Part shown: one piece after another, positions 11,459 to 20,860 of the stretch | Position numbering within the stretch: position 1 is the first letter of the stretch | How the letters are laid out: every line of letters starts with the position of its first letter | Source: Blasia pusilla | Taxonomy: Eukaryota > Marchantiophyta > Marchantiopsida > Blasiales | Reading direction: 5' to 3' | Length of the DNA: 64,000 bases | Assembly (NCBI GenBank): GCA_050084515.1 | Contig: CM114273.1 | Span: forward strand, 18,724,001-18,788,000 | Made by a program: the position numbers and the translations under genes | The notes under the pieces: generated by a model | What the model was told of the DNA's origin: nothing | Database searches by the model: none | Seen by the model: only the letters and a program-made list of their open reading frames with translations

Positions 11459-12332
11459 TTCCTAGAGTTGTTTCTCCTCGACTGCCGTGATCTCGTCCTG
11501 TCTAGGGATTCTAAGAAATTTTTTACAAATTTGTGATGATGTTGTGAGCTTGATCACTCCGCTCTTTGAACGTGGAGAGTTTCTGTAGACCTCGACAAAT
11601 TTCTTCGCCACATCCTCCTTGATGTGTCTCTGAATTGCATCAGTCACAGGATGAGTGTGGGAGCCAACATGAACTGTCAACCTTGTGTACTCTCACGTGG
11701 AGCCCAAGTCGTGGACAATGAAAAATATGTATGCAGGACACGCTCCAACGCATAAGGGTAATGCCTGACAATGAGGACATCGATGGCCTCCCGGCGGTAT
11801 GGTGGCACCGACCTCGTATGGAGTTTTTGCATTCTTGGGGGGAATTGCGACGTATTGACTCGCCCGTTGCGCTCTAAATATGGGCATGCTGGACTTCTAC
11901 ACTCCTCAACCACCGTGATCTCGCCCTGTCCAAGGATTCCAGCAATTGTTCACAAATTTGTGATGCCGTTGTGAGCTTGATCACTCCAGGCTTTGAACAC
12001 GGAGAGTTTCTGTAGACCTCGGCTACTTTCTTCGCCACATCCTCCTTGATGTGTCTTTGAATTGCATCGGTCACAGGATGAGTGTGGGAGCCAACATGAA
12101 CTGCCAGCCTTGTGTACTCTAACGTGGAGCCCAAGTCGTGGACAATGAAAAATATGTATGCAGGACACGCTCCAACGCAGAAGGGCGATGCTTGACAATG
12201 AGGACATCAATGGCCTCCCGGCGGTTTGGTGGCACCGACCTCGTATGGAGTTTCTGCATTCTTGGGAGGGAATTGGGACGTATTGACTCGCCCGTTGCGC
12301 TCTAGATACGGGCATGCTGGACTTCTACACTC
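11459..12332 (-). repeat. Tandem duplication inside transposase exon, period about 427-430 bp
   Basis: The block encoding CRSPACPYLER through TTSSQIC occurs twice in tandem: about 11470-11905 and 11905-12332. The shared string GGATGAGTGTGGGAG lies at 11649 and 12076. Unit 2 has a single copy at 25640-26060, so this is a local duplication in unit 1. Confidence 0.85.
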
Positions 12333-13110
12333 CAAGGCTTCCACGCATTGGCGGCAGGAGACAATCCAAGGACCATCCGGAATTGAAGCACTAGCCCGTT
12401 GAAGCCTGCACCATCGATGACAATCAGACTTTCTGTGCATACCCTTAAGGCGTCCTCCATCTTTCTTTTGAGCAGGAGCAGCAAGTGGAGGCAACTCAAA
12501 AATGCAATTTCCATCGTGGGCGTGACTTGTCGACAAGAATGTGCTTGAACATTTTCAAGGCCAGAGAAGAAAGCAAACTATTGCCTGATACTTGCAAGAG
12601 GAACGAGTAGGCGGACAGAGGGCCCGGTTGGTGTCTGACAGATCCACTGAGGTTGATAGCATCCGGAATCTCTTCAAGAAGAACATCATTGTTACAAGCG
12701 TGTGAAGTTAGAGTCGAAGCCAGATCTACTGAGCTAGGAGTTGCAAACGTAGAGCTCGGAGCACTAGGAAATTCTTGACAGTCTACTTGGGAAACAGACG
12801 AATTCAGGGGCAGGCCGTAAACTCTATATTGACCATTTGCCAGAGGTAGGAGATTCCATACTTTACGGTGATGCGATCACGGGCGGACTGTCTCACCTAT
12901 TATGTCCTCCGTACTGTCCACCCTAACATCCTTGGATACAAAGATGGTTCCAATTTGGAGAAGAAATTGAACTGAGAGAAAATTTTCATCCACTACTATG
13001 AAAGACTCACGAGCTTGCGGTTGAATGATTTCTGATTGAGGAAGGGCCGCCAGATGACTGCCACAAGTGAGCTTCACATAATTATCCATTCCCAGAATTT
13101 TCGTACGGGA

Positions 13111-13151
13111 GGAGGGTGAGAAAGAGAAAGAGAATGAGAATGAGAATGAGA
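13111..13151. repeat. GAGAAA/GAGAAT microsatellite
   Basis: Six-base units of GAGAAA then GAGAAT just upstream of the transposase start codon at 13089. It could sit in the 5' UTR. Confidence 0.7.
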
Positions 13152-13393
13152 ATTTTTTATTTGTAGTGAATAGGAAAACAGATACTCTTGACAAAATTTT
13201 ACGGACAAGATGAAGTTCGGTAGTTGAAATTGTTTGACACAATGGATTCAATTCTGTTACAACAGATTCAATTGTGTTGCAATGTGTTACCGGATTTGGG
13301 AAGCAGTGACGTGGGTTGCGAAGCACACTTCATTTTGTTGGAACCCGTTGGAGTCCTGGTAACTCAACAATTAACCCAAGCTTAGCGAAGCCT

Positions 13394-14225
13394 GCAACCC
13401 GTTGGCTTCGGACGGGTTGCACGCTTCTGCCTTACCTTCAAACGCAAACATGCTCGAAGTTGGCAACCCCTCGCTCTCCGACAAGTTGCTCGGATACCGC
13501 TCCTTCTTGCCCGAAGATGCCGGAGGCTTGCAACCCGTCGGCATCAGAGGGGTTGCCCAATTATCTCACGGTGGAACACTTACATGAAGGAAGCGTGCAA
13601 ACCGTCTCTTCCCGATGAGTTCTGTGGGTGCTGCACCTTCTTGCCCAAAGACGGCAAGGCGTGCAACCCGTCGCCCTCCGACGGGTTGTGCAAGGGCCTC
13701 GCCCTGTTTTGCTTACATGAAGTTAGCGTGCAACCTGTCGGCCTCCGACGAGTTGCGCAGGAAGCCCGCGTGGTTAACCCTTGACGAGGGAAGTGTGCAA
13801 CCCAACGGTCTCCGACGGGTTGCGCGGGTACGTCTCGTTCTTGTCCGAAGATGGCGGAGGCACGCAACCTATTGGTCTCCGACGGGTTGCGCGGGTACGC
13901 CCCATTCTTGTCTGAAGACGGCGGAGGCGCACAACCTGTCGGTCTCTGACGGGTTGCACGGGTACCTCGCGTGCTTCTCCGAAGACGGCGGAGGCGCTCA
14001 AACTATCGGTCTCCGACGGGTTGCTCGCGCACCTCGTGTTATCTTCCCAGGATGGCGGAGGCGCGCAACCTGTCGGTCTCTGACGGGTTGCACGGGTACC
14101 TCGCGTGCTTCTCGGAAGACGGCGGAGGCGCTCAAACTATCGGTCTCCGACGGGTTGCTCGCGCACCTCGCGTTATCTTCCCAGGATGGCGGAGGCGCAC
14201 AACCTGTCGAACACCGACGGGTTGC
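13394..14225. repeat. Palindrome array 1: 13 units, 67-bp period
   Basis: Each unit starts with a 27-bp palindrome, arms GCAACCCGTCGG and CCGACGGGTTGC around a 3-nt centre, followed by about 40 bp. Palindrome starts read at 13394, 13463, 13530, 13597, 13663, 13730, 13797, 13864, 13931, 13998, 14065, 14132 and 14199; all but two of the steps are exactly 67. The later spacers repeat a GACGGCGGAGGCGC ending. The array lies between the divergent transposase (start 13089) and methyltransferase (TATA 14315) genes, so it occupies the shared upstream region. Confidence 0.9.
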
Positions 14226-14314
14226 CATTTTTCACGTTCGGACTTTCGTAACGGCCAGCACGTCGCCGTCGAAAGGACGACGGGACCCAACGGTCAGCCC
14301 AAGGGCTAGAAAAG

Positions 14315-14322
14315 TATAAATA
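14315..14322 (+). promoter_or_regulatory. TATA box of ParB-methyltransferase gene, unit 1
   Basis: TATAAATA within AAAAGTATAAATAGGGC, about 90 bp after the last palindrome. The same motif in the same setting is on the minus strand at 24871-24878 upstream of unit 2, which supports it. Confidence 0.7.
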
Positions 14323-14546
14323 GGGCAGAAATCGCTCATTTCCGGTTTCTCATTTCGCGATCTCCATTCCTCTCCCACACAGCAGCTGATCAGATACCAA
14401 GGGGCGTTTCACACGGCGAGTCATCGCAAGTCGATAGGAGGGAACGAGAGCGAGACGGTTTGACTGAACGATCGCGAGACGATTCGAGCTACCCATCAAG
14501 GCGACTCATCTTGACATCAGCAAGGCGATTGATCAAGCGATTCATC

Positions 14547-15182
14547 ATGGACATAGGTGGAGGCATTTCTGGGAAAAATGACGAGGAAAAAAGCTTAAGC
14601 AACTAAGTCTGGGAGCTTCACTCCAAAGTCCATTAGGACTCCTGCGTCAGCATCTCTAGGGCCTCGTTCGGCAAATGAGATTAGGCAGCAGGAAATCGAG
14701 GAGCGGGAAAGGGAAGCGGAGATGCACAACCAGGAGCTTCTTGCGAGACGTGTACAAGAGGCGCTAGATAGACAAAACGCAGAGGCTGAGATGTCGCAGG
14801 CCTTGAAGAAAAGGATCGCCGACGAAAAGAGAGAAAAGAAGCGTCTGGACGCGTCGGTGAGGAAAGAAAAATTGGCTAAAGCAAGGAGGGAAAAAGCGAT
14901 AGCCATTGATGACGACAGCCCTGCCCGTCCAACCAAAAGTGTTGAGATGCGGGAAATGTCCTCGATGAAGTCGGGGGACACAATCAACATAGCGGAAACG
15001 CCGGAAGTTCAAATCATGGACGATGAGGTCATGAGGACCGCCAGCGTGGAGATGGTGGACATTGCCAAAGAAGCCGGAGAGCGGTCATTCTCGTCTATCG
15101 GATCGACGAGTTCCCAGTCGACTTGCCAATTGCTGTCTCAGACAAGTTGGCTGGTCAAGAAACCGACTCAATCTTCGAGCGG
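14547..15182 (+). CDS. Exon A: coiled-coil N-terminus of unit 1 methyltransferase gene
   Basis: ATG at 14547 opens MDIGGGISGKNDEEK, then a one-base shift near 14600 is needed to enter GSFTPKSIRTPASASLGPRS. That block is also present at the start of unit 2 (about 24555-24625), which supports the start. From 14690 a charged heptad-rich stretch (EEREREAEMHNQELLARR) continues through many Lys/Glu/Arg residues, a likely coiled coil. The exon ends at a GTAAGA donor at 15183. Confidence 0.55.
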
Positions 15183-15273
15183 GTAAGAGAGGATCTGGGT
15201 TTTTTGAATTATGTGAATTGCAATTCATTGGGAATTCAGTGTAGCTTATTGATCTTGTCCCGGTTGTGACAAG

Positions 15274-15745
15274 TGGTAAAGCAAATGGCACTGATGGAGG
15301 GCCACAACGCCCCGAGGATTCCACTCTGCCAATTGCGGACAATGGAATACGTCCGCAAAATTTAGTCCGACGAGGACATCGCAAAGCTAAAACAATCGGC
15401 GGCGACAACATCCTACGTCGATTGCTTCCCTCCCTTCTATGTTCAGCCTTACGACCAGCATGGAACCCAAGCCCTGGTTACGGATGAGGACTTGGAAAAG
15501 CTCGACACATTCTGGAGGATGAGAGACCAGGATTTCAGAAGGCAAGTAGAGGGCACGGAATTCAACTGGATGAGGAATCTACATTTCTTCATTTGGGATG
15601 GAAATCACAGGTTCATGGCGTGGACCAAGTTTGCAAAGGAGCGGCCCAACTCCTTGGAGGCACATTTATGCGTGAAGGCAGTGGTCCTTCATCCATACCC
15701 TCATCACATGGCGACGGTGAAGATAGCAATGCATGCCATGAACAC
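15274..15745 (+). CDS. Exon B: ParB/sulfiredoxin-like domain
   Basis: One frame reads RIPLCQLRTMEYVRKI, a TAG, SDEDIAKLKQSAAT, FPPFYVQPYDQHGTQ, then FFIWDGNHRFMAWTKFA and CVKAVVL. This fits the ParB-N layout: an IPL.QL strand, a helix DEDIAKL, a strand ending in V.P, and the DGxHR.xA signature. ParB-type domains bind nucleotides or cut DNA in prokaryotic elements. The role here is unknown. The exon ends at a GTAAGT donor (15746). The acceptor near 15273 does not restore phase with exon A, so either a frameshift or a different acceptor is involved. Missing from unit 2. Confidence 0.6.
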
Positions 15746-16398
15746 GTAAGTATCTTCTTGCTGCAAACCGTCGGACTCCGACAAGTTGTTTGGGTCGGCA
15801 CTGTTGTTGGGATGCTTTTGGCCAAACGCAACTCGTCGGACTCCGACGAGTTGCTCGATTGATGAATGGGTTAGGTTGTTTTTTGCCAAAAGCACCTCGT
15901 CAGACTCCAACGAGTTGCTCAAATGACGGCAGAAGTTAGGATGTTTTCAACTCGTCGGACTCCGACGAGTTGTTCGACTGACCACAGGTTTAGTATGTTT
16001 TTGGCCCAAAGCAACCCATCGGAGTCCGACGAGTTGCTTGACTCGAAGCTGTTTGGAGTTTTTTTAATGTTTTTGGCCGAAAGCAACTCGTCAGAGTCCG
16101 ACGGGTTGCATTCAGAAGTTGGAAGCTACCTTTTTCGTGTCAAATTGCAGCTTTCCATTCAATTGCGCAACCTGTCGGACTCCAATGGGTTGCTATGTTC
16201 ACGTTTGATATGGACTATCTAACAACCTGTTGAAGTCCGACGGGTTGAAACCAGGCATTCACAAATGTGAATGCAATCTGTCGGACTCCGACGGGTTGCA
16301 TCATTTAGCTCGTTGCTAGAATTCGACCTTGAGCTATGACGACCCGTCGGAGTCCGACGGGTTGCAGGAACCCATGTAACTTACAAATTTTCTCACAG
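15746..16398 (+). repeat. Palindrome-rich intron of unit 1 methyltransferase gene
   Basis: Donor GTAAGT at 15746, acceptor TCTCACAG ending at 16398, and splicing keeps phase (ACG TTG). About ten palindromes, most with centre ACT or AGT, start near 15763, 15828, 15892, 15947, 16011, 16084, 16167, 16221, 16273 and 16339. Spacing is irregular (47-83 bp). Several have the CCC arm changed to CTC with GAG on the other arm. Confidence 0.8.
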
Positions 16399-18000
16399 GT
16401 TGAGTTGGATGTGCAGGATTGTATCGGAGGGGAATGTCACCCACCATTGGATCCAGGACTGCGATTCGGTGAAGAAGGTGCTTACGACGCACCCGGCAGA
16501 GTACAAGGGGTTCTTGGGCGATGCCATGGTAAATCAGAGGCTTGCAAAGGGTGCACAGATTAAAAAAAAGACTTGGGCAAATAAGTTTATTTCCCAAGAT
16601 TCAGCCTTAAAAATCCTTTGCTGGTCAAAGATACAGGCCGCGAAGAAGAGCGTTGCACTGGAGCTGGAGTGGAGGGAGAAAGTATCTGGGTCTGAGCGCG
16701 CGAAATTCATCCAAGCTGCAGTATCTGCAGCCACGAAATACACGGCGAGCAAGATGCAGCGCTACATCAGCATTCTCAACTCTGAACTTGGTCCGGAGTT
16801 TTACAAGGAGCTGAAGGCGATTATCTAGCGCCAGCGGAAAAGGGATCAAGATCCGCAAGGTCGGATTGGGGAGAAAGTGTCCTTGGATCGCGTGCATCGG
16901 TTTGCGTTGTCCGGCATAAGCAAGTTTAGGAGGATCCGACTGATGAAAATCAGTCTCGAGGGCACAGAGGCCCAGAAGAGGGCGGCATACCATCCTCTGG
17001 GTGTCTCTGATCCAGTGATCTCCCACTGGCTCCGCGAATGGTCGTTCTAGGACGCGTTGCGGGTTATCGGAAATGCATCTTTGGACGGTGATGCAAGCGA
17101 GCTCAAAAGATTAGAGCCCATTCCGGATGAAGCAAACCTGGAAAGTTCTGTAGATTTCGAGGTTTGGCTCGACGACATCCGGGACAAGCCAATCAAAAAC
17201 CCAGGATTCAAGACAATGTTCAAGGTTTGCGTCCTCCCTCAATCAGACCTTGACGAAGAAATCGAGGGGAACAAACGGGATCATGCAAAGAAGAAGCAAG
17301 ATCTAGAGGCCGGGTCTTCCCAAAGAGAGGTTGAAGATTCAAGGCCAGAGGCGGAATCATCCGGGCGAGCAGGGAGAGAGGGTCGGACCAGGTCCTCGGC
17401 GAATAAAACCCCACTAGAGTCTGAGGTCATAGAGACCCCGACAAGCCGTCCGCAGACTCAGGAGAAGCGGAAGCGAGAGGTGCCAGTGTTGTCCCAAGGA
17501 GAATACAGTCCATCATCCTTGGGAAGACATAGAGAAACAATGATCCGGACAAGCGTTCTCCTGCAGTTCACAAATTTACTGGATGAGCTGAAAAGCTTCA
17601 GTTCTCAAGCGTTGACACCAACCATTGATAAATTGACAACGCTGGGACGGAAGCTCCAACGAAATGGGCACGCTCCCTGGATAGTTAATGGAGTGGTCGA
17701 AGAGGTTGCGGTGGATCTCTTGATCGCTGATCTGCCCTCGGGGTTGCGACTGTGGGGCGATAATCTGTCAAACGGGGTACCTGACTGGAATGTTCCCCTC
17801 TCTTATGACCAAATCGCGCTATTGTTCTCCTTTGCAAACGCCTATCTGAGTGACAGGGGCTGCTTCTTAGTGTTGACTGGAGGGAGCGAGGACGAGCTTT
17901 TCAACCTCCAGTGCGTCAAGAGGTCGCTGAAGTGGAGGACGGCGCAATTGTGGATCATAAAAAATGAGTACCCACTCCGATCCGCGACGAGTCAGATTCA
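16399..18000 (+). pseudogene. Exon C: middle region and methyltransferase motif IV
   Basis: One frame runs from TLSWMCRIV through two TAG codons (16826, 17048) to a GTAAGG donor at 18001. The first part is alpha-helical and of unknown family. After a charged low-complexity linker comes VAVDLLIADLPSGLRLW, aligned to the class-beta methyltransferase motif IV strand (usually DPPY or similar, here DLPS), followed by DWNVPLSYDQIALLFSFA and the strand GCFLVLTGGS. The loss of the first Pro and the aromatic residue suggests no catalysis. Confidence 0.6.
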
Positions 18001-18089
18001 GGTAAGGCTCAATTCCTGTAGTATAATCTCAAATAGATATTCAAATTCAGGTAAGGCTCAATGCGTATGAATTTCAGATAGTATACAGG

Positions 18090-19501
18090 AATGGTCATTG
18101 TTGGATGCATTGCGCCTTCTTGGGAAGTCCATGATCGTGGATCTACAAGCGGAGCTGAAGAAGATTGAGCCAGTTCTAGAGGAAGAAAACCTAGAGGTTG
18201 TAGAAGATTTTGAACTATGGCTTGATGACATCAGAGATAAGCTGACGAAAAACCCAGGATTTAGGATGATGTTCAAGAATCACATCCTCCCTCAAGCAGA
18301 CCTGGATGAGGAAATAGACGCCAGAAAATGGGATTTTGCAAAAAGGAAGCAGGATCTTCAAGACCAAGCGGCCGAGTCATCTCGACAAAGAGCTGCCTAG
18401 CAAATGGTATACACATACCTCATCAATTGTATGAATGCAGGTACCTGGCAGAAATTTCCGACAACCTGCAAATTGTGGGCTTCTCTACTTGATGGAGAGG
18501 GATTCTCCATAAATGACATGGAGATGGGACAGGGCATGTCTGATTGAGAGGTAATCAATTATCCAATCTGGTTGGACTTCAACGACCCAAAGGACATTAC
18601 AGAAAAAAATCTACGCGTGGTCTATGATGCAAAGGTCGCAGGTAGGGACGACATTCCAAACTTTGTGAAGCCTGACAATTTTTTCAAAGGAGATGTGGAG
18701 AAGCAAGCCCTTGAGATAGCGAAGTTGGTGGCAAAGGTTGTCATTGCCAAAGACAAATCCACAGCGGGTTTGAAAGCCAAGGCGAGGGGATCGAGGAATT
18801 CCGAGGCCGACTCTTCGAGAAAAGAGGCTGAGTCTTCAAGGCGAGAGGCAAAGTCATCCAGGCGAGCAGGGCGAGAGGGACGGACCAAGATAACTCTTGT
18901 GGAGTCTGAGGTAACGGAGACTCCAACAAGCCGATAGCAGACTCGGGAGAAGCGAAAGCGGGAGGCGCCTGGTTCGTCCGAGGGAGGAGATAAGGATGTG
19001 GAATACATTCCATCATCCTTGGGCAGGCATAGGGAAAATACCACCAAGACAAATGTCCTTCTTCACTTGACTCATCTTGTCGATGGGCTGCAGAGTTTCA
19101 GTTCTCATGAGTCGACACCTCCCTTCAAGAAATTGACCGTGCTGGAACGAAAACTCCTTCGAAACGGGCACGCCCCCTAGACGCTGCATGGGGTTGTTGA
19201 GGAGGTGGCGGTGGACCTCCTCATTACAGATTTTCCTTCTAGGTTTTGCTTGTGGGACAACAATCCGTCTGACACTGTCCCAGACTGGAATGTCCCGCTT
19301 TCGTACGACCAGATCGCTCTATTGTTTTCTTTTGCTAATGCGTATCTCAATGACAAGGGTTGTTTCTTGGTCCTGACTAGAGGGAGCAAAGACAAGCTCT
19401 TCAACCTTCAGTGCGTGAAGAGGTCACTGAAGTGGAGGAAGGCGCAATCATGGGTCATTGAAAAGGAGTATCCACTCAGATCGGCGACGACTCAAGTCCG
19501 G
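18090..19501 (+). pseudogene. Tandem duplicate of exon C
   Basis: Similar to 17041-18000, beginning EWSLLDALRLLGK and ending at a GTAAGT donor (19502). It retains more sequence in the middle (about 18400-18950) than the first copy. Motif IV reads LLITDFPSRFCLW, again without DPPY. TAG stops lie near 18929 and 19178. The TTG TTG at the start of this copy corresponds to a TAG in the first one. Transcripts could use either copy with exon D. Confidence 0.7.
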
Positions 19502-20170
19502 GTAAGTGCACTTTTTCAACGAATTGAGTTTGTACAAAAATACAACCCTTCGGATCCCAACAGCTTGCAAATTCACCTTAGGAACTTTTCTTTTGCACTT
19601 GTGTCTGCGGTAATGCAATCCGTCTGAAAGCGACGGGTTGTTAATTCACCAACTTCTCTCCATTGATTGCAACCGTCGGAACCGGACGGTTTGCAAGTAG
19701 CATTGCTTTTCCATATGTTTCGGGAGTGATGCAACCTGTCTGAAAACAACGGGTTGCTCTCATATTAGGAACTTCTCAACTCTGAACAATTGTATTCAGC
19801 TGTAAGCCAACCATTGGACTCTGACAGGTGGAGGTTCTGTCCAGAAAAATGAGCAACCTGTCAGCTTCCGACGGGTTGCTCATAGCCAAAAAATCCACTT
19901 AGAGTTGTAAAACAACTTGTCGGACTCTGTCAGGTTGCTGTTCTGTCAAGCCTATAAGCCAAGTTCGCACAGGTTGGTACTCACTATGGACTAGTAGGAC
20001 AGGTTGAAAAGCAATCGGTCAGACTACGGCAGGTTGTTCTTCTGCCTAGCCAAATGAGCAACCCGTCAGATCCCGACAGGTTGCACATTGTGTCAATTTA
20101 TGGAGAGTAGACCGACGGTCTACTAGCTTTTTGTTTTTTCTAACATTATTTTCCACCTTCTTGTTCACAG
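19502..20170 (+). repeat. Palindrome-rich intron before exon D
   Basis: Donor GTAAGT at 19502 and acceptor TTGTTCACAG ending at 20170. About eight degraded palindromes lie between 19610 and 20090, for example near 19855 and 20050. Confidence 0.75.
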
Positions 20171-20663
20171 ATGGACCACTCATTTGTCTACTGCTTTGTA
20201 AGGCCCGAGCACAACTTCCAAGTGTTCCAGATCCCGGATCTAGTGGATCCATGCTCCGATGGGTACACCTTAGATAGTCTCGACCATTCCCCCCTAGGAA
20301 TTTTCATGCAAGAAGGGACCCCCTTACTTGGAGGGAGAAGTCACCTACCTTGATGCAAACACTCATGGAGCTCTGCTCGAGGCCGGGTGACTTGGTCTTC
20401 GCATTAGTGGGCCTATCAGGGGCGAGTATGAGAGGCGCTAAGAAGAGTGGCAAGTACATTCTCTGCCTTGAGGGAAGGCCATAACTTTTTGACCTTTGCA
20501 AAGAGACAAAAGCGCATTACAAGAGGCTAGTGGGAGTATACAACTCTCCTCCAAAGCCAACTGCTCCAGTTCCAATGACACCATCGTCACTTCTTACTAT
20601 TCCAAAAATCGGGAGGGCAAAGCCGACAGTAATTCTGGAAGAGCTATCGGACGATGACGAGTG
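20171..20663 (+). pseudogene. Exon D: methyltransferase motif X/I and C-terminus
   Basis: Starts MDHSFVYCFVRPEHNFQVF. After a 4-nt deletion relative to unit 2 the frame shifts into REKSPTLMQTLMELC, then RPGDLVFALVGLSGASMRGA and GKYILCLEGRP. In class-beta enzymes the pattern EKP..L...L.....PGD.VLDPF.GSGTT and G...IG.E is the SAM-binding region; the alignment is clear though DPF.GSG is degraded. Ends in a LEELSDDDE acidic tail and TGA. A TAA interrupts after EGRP. Confidence 0.65.
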
Positions 20664-20688
20664 AGTTCAAAGATTTATTGGACCCAGC

Positions 20689-20860
20689 TTGACTGAAGCG
20701 TTTTGGAGTTGGTATTTAGTGGTTTCCAAGGACGGAGCACATATTGATAGTGGATGGGTGTCACCTTGCAGAGCATACAAAATTTACTGTCGAGGAAGGC
20801 GTTGGGACTCAAATCATGTTACATGGGACCATTATGGGGGGGCTGGTATTCTGGCACGAG
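20689..20860 (+). pseudogene. Tail fragment with the SKDGAHIDSGWVSP block
   Basis: Encodes VSKDGAHIDSGWVSPCRAYK and WDSNHVTWDHYG. The same block is on the minus strand at about 22380-22560, where it leads into an acidic end VDDEVEEIID. It looks like a 3' part of the same gene family. Function unknown. Confidence 0.45.

Larger units (their letters stand above)
9045..13089 (-). pseudogene. MULE-like transposase gene, unit 1
   Basis: Predicted start MDNYVKLTCG at 13089. Exons run leftwards to the splice donor near 10654 and resume at 10216. Recognisable blocks are a Cys-rich N-terminal part (CRSPACPYLER, HRCPHCQ), VHVGSHTHPVTDAIQRHI, a core beginning near WVSFDICYKVL, GFMADNA then GWIAIREVF with RE.SDAFHW, and WLSWWTVHMRQWGN. 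The sequence GFMADNA followed by a conserved DAFHW resembles the second catalytic Asp and C/H block of MULE-type DDE transposases; assignment to that superfamily is inference. Several stops (after ADNA, near 10940) and a 427-430 bp internal duplication disable it. It diverges from the methyltransferase gene across the palindrome array. Confidence 0.6.
14547..20663 (+). pseudogene. ParB-like plus N6/N4 DNA-methyltransferase-like gene, unit 1
   Basis: A multi-exon gene: exon A (coiled coil), exon B (ParB/sulfiredoxin-like), exon C (middle region and methyltransferase motif IV), and exon D (motifs X and I, acidic C-terminus). The motif order IV then I is that of class-beta DNA methyltransferases. 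ParB-like domains beside such enzymes are familiar in phages and plasmids; finding both in a plant mobile unit is unusual. Introns carry the unit's palindromes. In-frame stops near 15358, 16826, 17048, 18929, 19178 and 20480, plus a 4-nt deletion at about 20335, make this copy a pseudogene as it stands. Exon C is tandemly duplicated. Expected site of action is the nucleus. Confidence 0.65.

Noticed and set aside
13394-14225. CRISPR array
   Set aside because: Regular palindromes and spacers look like one, but spacers are themselves repeated, there are no cas genes, and the surroundings are eukaryotic with spliced genes.
13615-14319. Open frame of 234 codons (+) across the palindrome array
   Set aside because: It arises because the 67-bp GC-rich units lack stops in some frames. 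Content is repeated RRxPTGC-like peptide with no conservation beyond the repeats.
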